Part shown: positions 9,248-18,362 of the stretch, piece after piece
Layout of the letters: each line of letters begins with the position of its first letter
How positions within the stretch are numbered: the stretch's first letter is position 1
NCBI RefSeq assembly: GCF_002163835.1
Contig: NZ_CP019331.1
Location: forward strand, 930,001 to 994,000
Length of the DNA stretch: 64,000 nucleotides
Reading direction: 5' to 3'
Source of the DNA: Polaribacter sp. SA4-10
GTDB taxonomy: Bacteria > Bacteroidota > Bacteroidia > Flavobacteriales > Flavobacteriaceae
Notes under the pieces: model-generated
Told to the model about the DNA's origin: nothing
Seen by the model: only the letters and a program-made list of their open reading frames with translations
The model's database searches: none
Position numbers and translations under genes: made by a program

Positions 9248-9820
9248 ATGAAAATATATACAAAAACTGGAGATGAAGGTACAACCGCTTTATTTGGAGG
9301 CACAAGAGTTCCTAAATACAATTTACGCATAGAAAGTTATGGAACTGTAGATGAGTTAAATTCTTACATCGGTTTAATTAAAGATCAGGAGATAAGTCCA
9401 ATTATTAAAGAATCTTTGTTGAAAATTCAAAATGAATTATTCACTTTAGGTGCAATGTTAGCAACACCTCCTGATAAAGAAACTCTAAAAAGTGGAAAAG
9501 AGCGTTTAAATATTCCTAAAATTAATGAAAGTTCTATTCTTTTTTTAGAAAATGAAATTGATAACATGGAGCAAGAACTTCCACAAATGACTCACTTTAT
9601 ACTTCCAGGAGGTCATCAAGCAGTGTCATTTTGTCACATTACAAGATGTGTTTGCAGACGTGCAGAACGCTTATCTGTAGAATTAAATGATCTAGAAACT
9701 ATAAATAATGATATCTTAAAATACTTAAACAGACTTTCTGACTACCTTTTTGTGTTGGCACGAAAATTGTCTAAAGACTTATCAATAGAAGAAATCAAGT
9801 GGATTCCTACTAAAAATTAA
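9248..9820 (+). CDS. Cob(I)alamin adenosyltransferase, PduO type
   Basis: Transfers adenosyl from ATP to cob(I)alamin to make coenzyme B12. The N-terminal ATP-binding motif YTKTGDEGTTALFGG is at residues about 4-18 and the C-terminal CRRAER block at about 138-143, as in PduO/MMAB enzymes. The ATG at 9248 gives 190 residues and follows a -7 promoter element. It stands alone. The FecCD permease and ATPase at 28-30 kb could supply corrinoid, but that link is only an inference. Confidence 0.92.
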   Translation: MKIYTKTGDEGTTALFGGTRVPKYNLRIESYGTVDELNSYIGLIKDQEISPIIKESLLKIQNELFTLGAMLATPPDKETLKSGKERLNIPKINESSILFLENEIDNMEQELPQMTHFILPGGHQAVSFCHITRCVCRRAERLSVELNDLETINNDILKYLNRLSDYLFVLARKLSKDLSIEEIKWIPTKN

Positions 9821-9939
9821 TACGTTCTTTTTTTTATCGATTTGAAGAATTTTTAAATTTTATTTTCAATTTAAATCACTGATATTTAATATGTTATAAA
9901 ATAATAAAAATACTTTACAATAAATTTCTTAAAAAAGAC

Positions 9940-9969
9940 TTGCATAATTCAGCAAAAAAATTATTTTTG
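9940..9969 (+). promoter_or_regulatory. Consensus Bacteroidota promoter for the DUF2795 gene
   Basis: TTG (9940-9942), exactly 19 nt, then TATTTTTG (9962-9969): a perfect match to TTG-N19-TAnnTTTG. The start codon follows at 9992. This is the clearest promoter in the window. Confidence 0.85.
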
Positions 9970-9991
9970 CACAAAATTAAACAATTAAGAA

Positions 9992-10213
9992 ATGTATTGG
10001 ACATTAGAATTAGCATCTTATTTAGCAGATGCACCTTGGCCAGCAACCAAAGACGAGTTAATAGATTATGCTATTAGAACTGGATCTCCTTTAGAAGTAG
10101 TAGAAAACCTACAAGATATTGAAGATGAAGGAGACGCATATGACTCTATTATTGAAATTTGGCCTGATTACCCGACTGAAGATGATTATCTTTGGAACGA
10201 AGATGAATACTAA
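9992..10213 (+). CDS. DUF2795-type small acidic protein
   Basis: A 73-residue, strongly acidic soluble protein (MYWTLELASYLADAPWPATK start, tail rich in Asp/Glu). This sequence type is highly conserved in Bacteroidota and is usually annotated as DUF2795. Function unknown. It has a perfect promoter and its own terminator, so it is probably transcribed strongly and alone. Confidence 0.85.
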   Translation: MYWTLELASYLADAPWPATKDELIDYAIRTGSPLEVVENLQDIEDEGDAYDSIIEIWPDYPTEDDYLWNEDEY

Positions 10214-10232
10214 AAAGTAATATTAAAAATAT

Positions 10233-10262
10233 AAAAAGTCTCTAAAGAGGCTTTTTTTTTGT
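10233..10262 (+). terminator. Terminator of the DUF2795 gene
   Basis: Stem AAGTCTC / GAGGCTT (one G-U pair) with loop TAAA and a run of ten T residues. Confidence 0.75.
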
Positions 10263-10364
10263 TTTTTTTCTATTCATTAAATAAGAAATATCAATCTTTT
10301 TTAAAAGACTGATTTACAGTTGAATAATACAGTTATTTTTAAAACTGAAAAAAAATATAAATCT

Positions 10365-13300
10365 ATGAGTATCTTAAATTCAGTAATTAAACTTTTTGTA
10401 GGTGATAAACAGCAGAAAGATTTAAAAATTTTACAACCAATTGTTGAGGATGTAAAGAAATTTGAAGCAGCACTTGCTAAGTTATCGCACGATGAATTAC
10501 GTGCAAAAACGCAAGAATTTAAAAACAAAATAAAAGAAGCTACTAAAGAATTTAATGATAAAATTATAGCTTTAGAAGAAGAGGCAAAAACAGCTAACAT
10601 AGATAGACAAGAAGATATTTACACAGAAATAGATTCTTTAAAAGATGAAGCATACAAAGTATCTGAAGAAACCTTAAGTGAAATTATGCCAGAAGCTTTT
10701 GGTGTGGTTAAAGAAACGGCAAAACGTTTTGTTGAAAATAAAGAAATAGAAGTTACCGCTTCTACTTACGATAGAGAATTATCTGGAATTAGAGAGAACG
10801 TAATTTTAGAAGACGATAAAGCAATTTGGCAAAACTCTTGGGATGCATCAGGAAAACCTGTTACTTGGGATATGGTTCATTATGATGTTCAATTAATTGG
10901 TGGTTCTGTTTTACATCAAGGAAAAATTGCAGAAATGATGACTGGTGAAGGAAAAACGTTGGTTTCTACTTTACCTGTTTATTTGAATGCTTTAACAGGA
11001 AATGGAGTTCATTTAGTAACTGTAAATGATTATTTAGCAAAACGTGATAAAGCGTGGATGGGACCAATTTTTGAGTTTCATGGTTTTACAACAGACTGTA
11101 TCGATTATCATCAACCAAATTCTGACGAAAGAAGAAAAGCATATAATGCAGATATAACATACGGAACAAATAATGAATTTGGTTTTGATTATTTGCGTGA
11201 TAATATGGCAAGTTCTAAAGATGATTTAGTGCAAAGACCACCAAATTATGCAATTATAGATGAGGTAGATTCAGTTTTAATTGATGATGCAAGAACACCT
11301 TTAATTATTTCTGGCCCTGTTCCTCAAGGAGACAGACATGAATTTAACGAACTAAAACCTTTAGTTTCTGACTTAGTTTCTTTACAAAGCAAGCATTTAG
11401 TTAGTGTTTTAGCTGAAGCCAAAAAATTAATTGCAGATGAAAACACCAAAGATGGTGGCTTCTTATTATTAAGAGTTTACAGAGGTTTACCAAAAAATAA
11501 AGCATTAATTAAGTTTTTATCTCAAGAAGGAATTAAACAAATTCTTCAAAAGACAGAAAACTTTTACATGCAAGATAATAACAAACTAATGCCAGAAATA
11601 GATGAAGATTTATGGTTTGTTATTGAAGAAAAAAACAATCAAATAGATTTAACAGATAAAGGAATTGCGTTATTATCAGAAAAAACAGAAAACGAGAACT
11701 TCTTTGTTTTACCAGATATTGGTGTAAAAGTTGGTGAAATTGAGAATGCAGAAACTACTGCAGAAGAAAAAACAGCTCTAAAAGAAGACTTATACAAAGA
11801 TTTTAGCATAAAAAGTGAACGTATTCATACAATGAATCAACTTTTAAAAGCATATACTGTTTTTGAAAAAGATGTTGAATATGTAGTGATGGAGAATAAA
11901 GTAATGATTGTAGATGAACAAACGGGTCGTATTATGGACGGTCGTCGTTATTCAGATGGTTTACACCAAGCAATTGAAGCAAAAGAAGATGTAAAAATTG
12001 AAGATGCTACTCAAACTTTTGCAACGGTAACATTACAAAATTACTTTAGAATGTATCGTAAACTTTCTGGAATGACAGGAACTGCGGTTACAGAAGCTGG
12101 TGAATTATGGGAAATCTATAAATTAGATGTTGTAGAAATTCCTACAAACAAACCAATTCAAAGAGATGATAAGCAAGATTTAGTTTATAAAACTGCACGT
12201 GAAAAATACAATGCAGTTATTGATGATATTGTAATATTAGTTGCAGAAAATCGTCCTGTTTTAGTAGGTACAACTTCTGTAGAAATCTCAGAATTATTAG
12301 GAAGAATGTTACAAATGCGTAAAATTCCTCATAATATTTTAAATGCAAAACTACACAAACGTGAAGCAGATGTTGTTGCAGAAGCTGGTAAACCTGGTGT
12401 TGTAACAATTGCAACAAACATGGCGGGTCGTGGAACAGATATTAAATTAACAGACGAAGTAAAAAAAGCTGGTGGTTTAGCAATTGTGGGTACAGAACGT
12501 CATGATTCTAGACGTGTAGACAGACAGTTACGTGGTAGAGCTGGTAGACAGGGTGATGTTGGTTCAACTCAATTTTATGTAGCATTAGATGACAATTTAA
12601 TGCGTTTATTTGGTTCTGATAGAATTGCTAAAATGATGGATAGAATGGGGTTAAAAGATGGTGAAGTAATTCAGCATTCTATGATTACCAAGTCTATTGA
12701 AAGAGCGCAAAAGAAAGTTGAAGAAAATAACTTTGGTATTAGAAAGCGTCTATTAGAATATGATGATATTATGAACTCTCAACGTGAGTTTGTTTATAAA
12801 AGAAGACGTAATGCTTTAGATGGTAAACGTTTGCAAGTTGATATTGCAAATATGATTTATGACACTTGTGAATCTATCATCAACAGTAGCAAAGCTGCAA
12901 AAGATTTTCAGAATTTTGAATTCGAATTAATTCGTTTTTCTTCTACAAGTTCTCCATTTTCTGAGGATGAATTTGAGAAATTATCAGAAAAAGAATTAAC
13001 AGATAAATTATACGATATTGTTTCTGAACATTACAAAAACAAGATTGAAAGAAATGCAGTTTTAGCATTTCCAGTAATTAAAGATGTTTTTGAAAATGAA
13101 GGTGATAGATATGAAAGAATTATTGTTCCTTTTACAGACGGAGTTAAATCTTTACAAGTTGTTACCAACTTAAAAGAGGCTTATGAAAGTAACGGGAAAA
13201 GTTTAGTTACAGATTTTGAAAAAAACATCACGCTAGCAATTATTGATGAAAACTGGAAAGACCATTTACGTAAAATGGATGAGTTAAAACATTCTGTACA

Positions 13301-13706
13301 AAATGCTTCTTATGAACAAAAAGATCCTTTGTTAATTTACAAGTTTGAAGCTTTTGAATTATTTAAAATTACGGTTGATGAAATAAATAAAGAAGTATTA
13401 TCCTTCTTATTTAAAGGAGAATTACCAACACAAGATAGCTCTCAAATTTCTGAAGCTCGTCAACAAAAAAGAGAAAGCTTGAATGCGAGTAAAGCAGATG
13501 TTCAAAACTCTACAGAACAAGCAATTAAAAGCTCTAGACAACAACAAGAACCTGTTGAAACAATTGTGCGCGATCAACCAAAAATTGGTAGAAATGAACG
13601 TGTTACAATTAAAAATGTAATGAGTGGTGAAGAAAAAGAAGTGAAGTTTAAACAAGCGATTCCTTTAATTGAAAAAGGAGAATTTGTTTTGGTGAAAAAT
13701 AATTAG
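10365..13706 (+). CDS. secA: Preprotein translocase ATPase SecA
   Basis: The motor of Sec export at the inner membrane. Started at the ATG 10365 ([19 protein letters not shown]) it has 1113 residues, the long form typical of Bacteroidota. Walker A MTGEGKT is at about 193-199, the [15 protein letters not shown]alker B/helicase block at about 298-312, and the second motor domain has [10 protein letters not shown] and [12 protein letters not shown]. The cysteine-rich zinc tail is absent; instead it ends in a block ([15 protein letters not shown]) typical of this phylum. A start at 10320 would add 15 residues without family support. Confidence 0.97.
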   Translation: MSILNSVIKLFVGDKQQKDLKILQPIVEDVKKFEAALAKLSHDELRAKTQEFKNKIKEATKEFNDKIIALEEEAKTANIDRQEDIYTEIDSLKDEAYKVSEETLSEIMPEAFGVVKETAKRFVENKEIEVTASTYDRELSGIRENVILEDDKAIWQNSWDASGKPVTWDMVHYDVQLIGGSVLHQGKIAEMMTGEGKTLVSTLPVYLNALTGNGVHLVTVNDYLAKRDKAWMGPIFEFHGFTTDCIDYHQPNSDERRKAYNADITYGTNNEFGFDYLRDNMASSKDDLVQRPPNYAIIDEVDSVLIDDARTPLIISGPVPQGDRHEFNELKPLVSDLVSLQSKHLVSVLAEAKKLIADENTKDGGFLLLRVYRGLPKNKALIKFLSQEGIKQILQKTENFYMQDNNKLMPEIDEDLWFVIEEKNNQIDLTDKGIALLSEKTENENFFVLPDIGVKVGEIENAETTAEEKTALKEDLYKDFSIKSERIHTMNQLLKAYTVFEKDVEYVVMENKVMIVDEQTGRIMDGRRYSDGLHQAIEAKEDVKIEDATQTFATVTLQNYFRMYRKLSGMTGTAVTEAGELWEIYKLDVVEIPTNKPIQRDDKQDLVYKTAREKYNAVIDDIVILVAENRPVLVGTTSVEISELLGRMLQMRKIPHNILNAKLHKREADVVAEAGKPGVVTIATNMAGRGTDIKLTDEVKKAGGLAIVGTERHDSRRVDRQLRGRAGRQGDVGSTQFYVALDDNLMRLFGSDRIAKMMDRMGLKDGEVIQHSMITKSIERAQKKVEENNFGIRKRLLEYDDIMNSQREFVYKRRRNALDGKRLQVDIANMIYDTCESIINSSKAAKDFQNFEFELIRFSSTSSPFSEDEFEKLSEKELTDKLYDIVSEHYKNKIERNAVLAFPVIKDVFENEGDRYERIIVPFTDGVKSLQVVTNLKEAYESNGKSLVTDFEKNITLAIIDENWKDHLRKMDELKHSVQNASYEQKDPLLIYKFEAFELFKITVDEINKEVLSFLFKGELPTQDSSQISEARQQKRESLNASKADVQNSTEQAIKSSRQQQEPVETIVRDQPKIGRNERVTIKNVMSGEEKEVKFKQAIPLIEKGEFVLVKNN

Positions 13707-13770
13707 TCCTAAAGGTTATCGATACAAATTTCTTAAAATAGAAATTCAGGCAAACTATCTATAAATAATA

Positions 13771-13803
13771 AAACCGTTTAGAAAATTTCTAAACGGTTTT
13801 TTA
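13771..13803 (+). terminator. secA terminator
   Basis: AAACCGTTTAGAAA / TTTCTAAACGGTTT inverted repeat followed by T-rich sequence, about 65 nt after the secA stop. Confidence 0.8.
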
Positions 13804-13819
13804 CATTTTATTTATAGAA

Positions 13820-14105
13820 TTATTCTTTTATAAACTTGGTTGTAATTTTTCCTTTATGAGAAGAAAATTTTATAAAATACAATCAGCTTGATAATTCTTC
13901 TATATTTATCTTTTCAGCATTATTATTGAATTCCATAAATTTTAAACCACTAAGTATTTTAGTGATTTTTTTCCTCCAACATTATCCATTTGAACCTCTC
14001 CAAAAGGAGATTATTTCCATAAATAAGCAATAACTCCTGTTTTAATAGCACCTAACAGCTCAAAAGTAAATATTAAATTTGTTATAGTAGAACTATTTAT
14101 AAGTT
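13820..14105 (-). pseudogene. Decayed C-terminal piece of a T9SS-secreted protein
   Basis: Reading the minus strand gives broken but recognisable T9SS sorting-domain sequence: VQMDNVGGKK, then in another frame ITKILSGLKFMEFNNN, AEKINIEELSS, an in-frame TGA where GGA (Gly) is expected, and LYFIKFSSHKGKITTKFIKE before a stop at 13820. A run of seven A residues marks the frameshift. Further upstream pieces (GAIKTGVIAYLWK) also end in stops. This explains most of the 13.8-14.1 kb intergenic space. It lies directly downstream of an intact T9SS gene and could be the tail of an older neighbour. Confidence 0.75.
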
Positions 14106-14126
14106 TAAAAAACTTGAGTACATAAC

Positions 14127-17100
14127 CTACTTTTTAATCAGCTTTATACTCTTAACACCTGATACTGTTTTTATTTGAGCAAAATACAATCCCGCTTTTA
14201 GACTAGAACCGTCAATTACTGTTTCACTTGTATTTGGTGATAATGACATCACTTTTTTACCTTGTATATCAAACACTTTAATAGCTGATATCTTTAAATT
14301 ATCCGTTTTAATTGTCCAACTATTTTTAGAAGGATTCGGAAATGCTTTAAAGTTTGAAATTTCAAAATCATTAGTGCCAAGTGATGGTTGTTTCCAGAAG
14401 TATATATTATCTACATAAATAGCCGTTGAAAAACCATTACCACCAGTAAACTTCAAATGAATCGCTTTTGTAATATCTTCTGTTATACCTGCAACAGCAA
14501 TATCTATACCTTGCCACGCTCCATCTCCATTTGTAATCGCATGTGGAATTTCGGTACCCGAACTTAAGACTGTTATATTAGGGACTACACCATTAACAGT
14601 CCAAATATCTAAATGTAAAAATTCCATAGAAGTAAGATCTAGAACTCCATTAAATTCAATTCCTTGATAATTGAAGTTTGGATACGCTAGTACGGTATTT
14701 CCAGTATTTGCAGGTTCGAATATTGAACTTGCAGAACTAAAACCACTTTGTTGCCAATCTGGTGTGTAACTAGCACCTATAATATTGTTATATGAATCAC
14801 TATATATTGAAATTACATCTATCGCCTCGCGCACTGGTGGTTCTGGTGCATCTATATTAGGTGCCCCTATATAAAACGATACCGAATACGTTTTAGTCGT
14901 TGTACCGTCTTGTGCGGTTACTAATACAGTGGCATCACCAGGTATTGAAGTAGCTTGCGTTATAGATGCAGAAGCTAAAGTATCTGAAGTTGTAGCCAAT
15001 GTGATTTGAGGTACTATAGTTGTTCCTCCAGGCAATGACACTAAATAAGATTCAGAATTTGGTGTAAAACCTGCAATTGAAGTCCCATCGACTTTTAAAG
15101 AACTTAAAGTTGCATCTGATCCTTCAGCTGTTGGGCTTTTATAAAAATAAAGATTATCTACATAAATAGCGTTTGATGAACCATTACCACCAGTAAACTT
15201 AAACTGAATAGCTCTTGTAATATCTCCTGTAATTCCGTTTACCGGAATATCGATACTTTGCCATGCACCATCCCCGTTTGCAATTGTATGAGGAATTTCT
15301 GATCCCGAACTGATAACAGATATCGTTGATTTTACACCATCAACAGTCCAAATATCTAAATGTAAAAACTCCATCGCAGTAATATCTTGAGCTCCTTTAA
15401 GTTCTATACCTTGGTAACTAAAGTTTGAATATGCTAATACTACATTTCCAGAACCTGCAGGTTCAAATGTTGAACTTGCAACGCCAAAACCACTTTGTTG
15501 CCAATCTGGATTATAATTTGCATTTGATATATTATTATAGGTATCACTAAAAATTGAAATTACATCTAAGGCTTTGCGTCCCGGTGGTGTTGGTGCGTTT
15601 ACATTTGGTGAACCAATATAAAAAGAGACTTTATACGTTTTAGTTGTTGTACCATCTTGTGCAGTTACTAAAACAGTAGCATCACCAGGTATTGAAGTAG
15701 CTTGCGTTATCGTCGCTGAAGCTAAAGCATCTGCTGTTGAAGCCAATGTAATTTGTGGTACTATCGTTGTTCCTCCTGCTAAGGGTACTAAATAAGATTC
15801 AGAATTTGGTGTAAAACCTGCAATTGAAGATCCATCGACTTCTAAAGTACTTAAGGTTGCATCTTCACCTGAAGCTGTTGGGTTTTTATAAAAATATAGA
15901 TTATCTATATAAATAGCAGTTGAAGAACCATTACCTCCTATAAATTTTAATTGAATTGCTTTTGTAGTATCACCTGTTATGCCGGCAACAGGAATTTCTA
16001 TACTTTGCCATTTACCATCTCCATTTGTAATTGTATGAGGAATTTCTGCACCTGAGCTTATAACAGATATCTTTGGAATTACACCATTAATAGTCCAAAT
16101 ATCTAAATGTAAAAATTCCATAGCTGTAATATCTTGTGCAGAATTAAATTCTATTCCTTGATAATTAAAGTTTGGATATGCTAATACTACATTTCCAGAA
16201 CCTACAGCTTCGAATGTTGAACTTGCAGCACCAAAACCACTTTGTTGCCAATCTGGATTATAATTAGCACCAGATATATTATTATAGGTATCACTAAAAA
16301 TTGAAATCACATCTAAAGTCTTACGCACTGGTGGTGTTGGTGCATCTATATTTGGCGCACCAATATAAAAAGAGACTGTATAGCTTTTAGTAGTTGTACC
16401 ATCTTGTGCAGTTACCAAAATAGTAGCATCACCAGGTATTGAAGTAGCTTGCGTTATAGATGCAGAAGCTAAAGTATCTGAAGTGGAGGCCAATGTAATT
16501 TGAGGTACTGTTGCTGTTCCTCCTGGTAATTCTATGGAGTAGGATCCTTTATTAGGTGTAAAGCCTGTAATTGAAGACCCATCTACTTCTAATTCTTTTA
16601 AGGTTGCATCTGTTCCTGAAGCTGTTGGACTCTTATAAAAATAAAGATTATCTACATAAATAGCACTTGATGAACCATTTCCTCCATCAAACTTAAATTG
16701 AATAGCATTTGTAAGATCTCCTGTAATACCTGCAATAGGAATGTCAATACTTTGCCATTCACCATCTCCATTTGAAATTGCATGAGGAATTTCTGTACCT
16801 GAACTTATAACAAATATTCTAGGTGTTACACCATCAACAGTCCAAATATCCATATGCAAAAATTCCATGGAGGTAATATCCTGAGCTTCATTAAATTCTA
16901 TTCCTTGATAATTAAAGTTTGGATATGCTAGCACCACATCTCCAGAACTTGTTGGTTCGAATATTGAACTTGCAGAACTAAAACCACTTTGTTGCCAATC
17001 TGGATTATAATTAGCACCAGATATATTATTATAGGTATCACTAAAAATTGAAATCACATCTAATACCTCACGCACTGGTGGTGTTGGTGCATCTGCTACT

Positions 17101-17228
17101 GGGGCTGTTAAGATACTTGTAGATTTATTTTGAGTAGAAGATTTTATTGTTCCCTTAAGAGCAATATTCTGTGATTGCCCATTTGCAAAAAATAATAAGG
17201 CAATTAAAAATAGTATACTTTTTTTCAT
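14127..17228 (-). CDS. Giant T9SS-secreted repeat protein with carbohydrate-binding-like modules
   Basis: A 1033-residue protein with signal peptide (MKKSILFLIALLFFANGQSQ) and a C-terminal sorting domain ending VSGVKSIKLIKK, so it should cross the outer membrane by the type IX system. The body has four copies of a 249-residue unit. Each begins near PPVREVLDVISIFSD, contains DWQQSGF, YPNFNYQGIEF, FLHLDIW, GNGSS.AIYVDNLYFYK, and (in the first three) ends with a second beta-sandwich GTDATL.. to TTTK.YTVSFYIG, resembling cadherin-like/Ig modules. The first half resembles the ISIFSD modules that follow laminarinases and other glycoside hydrolases in flavobacteria. No catalytic domain is visible, so a glycan-binding or adhesin role is inferred. 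Confidence 0.85.
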   Translation of the reverse strand: MKKSILFLIALLFFANGQSQNIALKGTIKSSTQNKSTSILTAPVADAPTPPVREVLDVISIFSDTYNNISGANYNPDWQQSGFSSASSIFEPTSSGDVVLAYPNFNYQGIEFNEAQDITSMEFLHMDIWTVDGVTPRIFVISSGTEIPHAISNGDGEWQSIDIPIAGITGDLTNAIQFKFDGGNGSSSAIYVDNLYFYKSPTASGTDATLKELEVDGSSITGFTPNKGSYSIELPGGTATVPQITLASTSDTLASASITQATSIPGDATILVTAQDGTTTKSYTVSFYIGAPNIDAPTPPVRKTLDVISIFSDTYNNISGANYNPDWQQSGFGAASSTFEAVGSGNVVLAYPNFNYQGIEFNSAQDITAMEFLHLDIWTINGVIPKISVISSGAEIPHTITNGDGKWQSIEIPVAGITGDTTKAIQLKFIGGNGSSTAIYIDNLYFYKNPTASGEDATLSTLEVDGSSIAGFTPNSESYLVPLAGGTTIVPQITLASTADALASATITQATSIPGDATVLVTAQDGTTTKTYKVSFYIGSPNVNAPTPPGRKALDVISIFSDTYNNISNANYNPDWQQSGFGVASSTFEPAGSGNVVLAYSNFSYQGIELKGAQDITAMEFLHLDIWTVDGVKSTISVISSGSEIPHTIANGDGAWQSIDIPVNGITGDITRAIQFKFTGGNGSSNAIYVDNLYFYKSPTAEGSDATLSSLKVDGTSIAGFTPNSESYLVSLPGGTTIVPQITLATTSDTLASASITQATSIPGDATVLVTAQDGTTTKTYSVSFYIGAPNIDAPEPPVREAIDVISIYSDSYNNIIGASYTPDWQQSGFSSASSIFEPANTGNTVLAYPNFNYQGIEFNGVLDLTSMEFLHLDIWTVNGVVPNITVLSSGTEIPHAITNGDGAWQGIDIAVAGITEDITKAIHLKFTGGNGFSTAIYVDNIYFWKQPSLGTNDFEISNFKAFPNPSKNSWTIKTDNLKISAIKVFDIQGKKVMSLSPNTSETVIDGSSLKAGLYFAQIKTVSGVKSIKLIKK
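14751..17001. repeat. Four tandem 747-bp coding repeats
   Basis: The motif TTGCCAATCT (encoding DWQQ on the minus strand) occurs at 14751, 15498, 16245 and 16992, exactly 747 bp apart each time. The flanking sequence is also closely conserved between copies. The exact, gap-free period means no indels have accumulated between repeats, which suggests recent amplification or homogenisation by recombination. Confidence 0.9.
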
Positions 17229-17518
17229 TTTTTTATCGTTTAGTTAATAATCGTGTTGATTGTGATTGTTAACTGGAAAAATGATAATTTTAATATTAAT
17301 TAAAGAAGCATGAATCATATAAAAACCATACAAAAACATAAATTGCACAGAAAACTATTAAAACAATTAAAGGCAAGGGCTTTAAGTTTTAAAAAAAAAA
17401 ACGAAATCGAATAAATAGTATGAAATGCTGTAGAGTTGTTATGGAAATGTTGTGGAAATCTTGTGGGAATAATTATTTTAATTAAAAAGAAGAGAACATT
17501 TTATAGCATACAAAACAA
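17229..17518. other. Intergenic region upstream of the repeat protein gene
   Basis: About 290 bp before the folE terminator. It must hold the promoter and leader of the minus-strand repeat-protein gene. I see no open reading frame, RNA gene or clear promoter consensus in it. A purine-rich stretch with repeated GTTGTGGAAAT-like words lies at about 17430-17470. Confidence 0.5.
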
Positions 17519-17557
17519 AAAACTCCATTTAAAATTAATTTTAAACGGAGTTTTTTG
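17519..17557 (-). terminator. folE terminator
   Basis: AAAAACTCC..TTTAAAATTAATTTTAAA..GGAGTTTTT hairpin with A-run and T-run, placed after the minus-strand folE stop at 17585. Confidence 0.75.
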
Positions 17558-17584
17558 TTTTGTAAAAGAAAAGAACTAGATGCT

Positions 17585-18283
17585 CTAATCGAAATTAGTT
17601 TCCATTTTTAGATAATCTAGAAACTCACGTTTTCTATCTTTTTCTTTAAACTTACCACCAAACTCAGCAGTAACCGTAGAACTTTCTATGTCTTTAATTC
17701 CTCTAGAATTAACACATAAATGTTTTGCATCTATAACACAAGCAACATCTTGCGTTCCTAAAGCTTCTTGCATTGCTTGTACAACCTGCATCGTTAAACG
17801 TTCTTGAACCTGTGGTCTTTTTGCAAAATATTCCACGATTCTATTCATTTTAGAAAGTCCAATTACTTTTCCGTCAGAAATATAAGCAACATGTGCTCTA
17901 CCAATAATTGGTAATAAATGATGTTCACAAGTAGAATACACAACAATATTCTTCTCTACCAACATTTCACCGTAATTATAATTATTGTCAAACGTAGATG
18001 CTTTTGGCATATTTTTAGGATTTAACCCCATAAATAGCTCATTTACAAAAGATTTAGCAACTCTTTTAGGAGTTCCTTGTAAACTATCATCTGTTAAATC
18101 CATTCCTAAAGTGGTTAAAATATCTTTAACACTTTCTTGGATTCTATTAATTTTTTCTTCGTCAGAAATATCAAAAGCATCTGCTCTTAACGGAGTTTTG
18201 GCTGATGTACCAACGTGGTCCTCTCCTATTTCTTCACTTCTTTCGTCATTCATTTTGCTGCTCAATTCAAACATTTCATTCAA
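17585..18283 (-). CDS. folE: GTP cyclohydrolase I
   Basis: Converts GTP to 7,8-dihydroneopterin triphosphate, the first step of tetrahydrofolate/pterin synthesis. Zinc and active-site motifs are present: STCEHHLLPIIGRAHVAYI with the Cys and His ligands, and CVINxxH-type CVIDAKHLCVNSRGIKD with the second Cys. The 232-residue length includes an N-terminal extension of about 35 residues rich in charged residues. In-frame Met codons at 18283, 18274 and 18253 make the exact start uncertain. It lies 80 nt downstream of hisS on the same strand side, with hisS reading toward it from beyond. Confidence 0.95.
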   Translation of the reverse strand: MNEMFELSSKMNDERSEEIGEDHVGTSAKTPLRADAFDISDEEKINRIQESVKDILTTLGMDLTDDSLQGTPKRVAKSFVNELFMGLNPKNMPKASTFDNNYNYGEMLVEKNIVVYSTCEHHLLPIIGRAHVAYISDGKVIGLSKMNRIVEYFAKRPQVQERLTMQVVQAMQEALGTQDVACVIDAKHLCVNSRGIKDIESSTVTAEFGGKFKEKDRKREFLDYLKMETNFD

Positions 18284-18362
18284 TAATTAAAGTGCAAATT
18301 TACGTGTTTGCAACGTATTATTTTAGTTTATTAATAAATTAAACTTATCAAACTATAATTTA

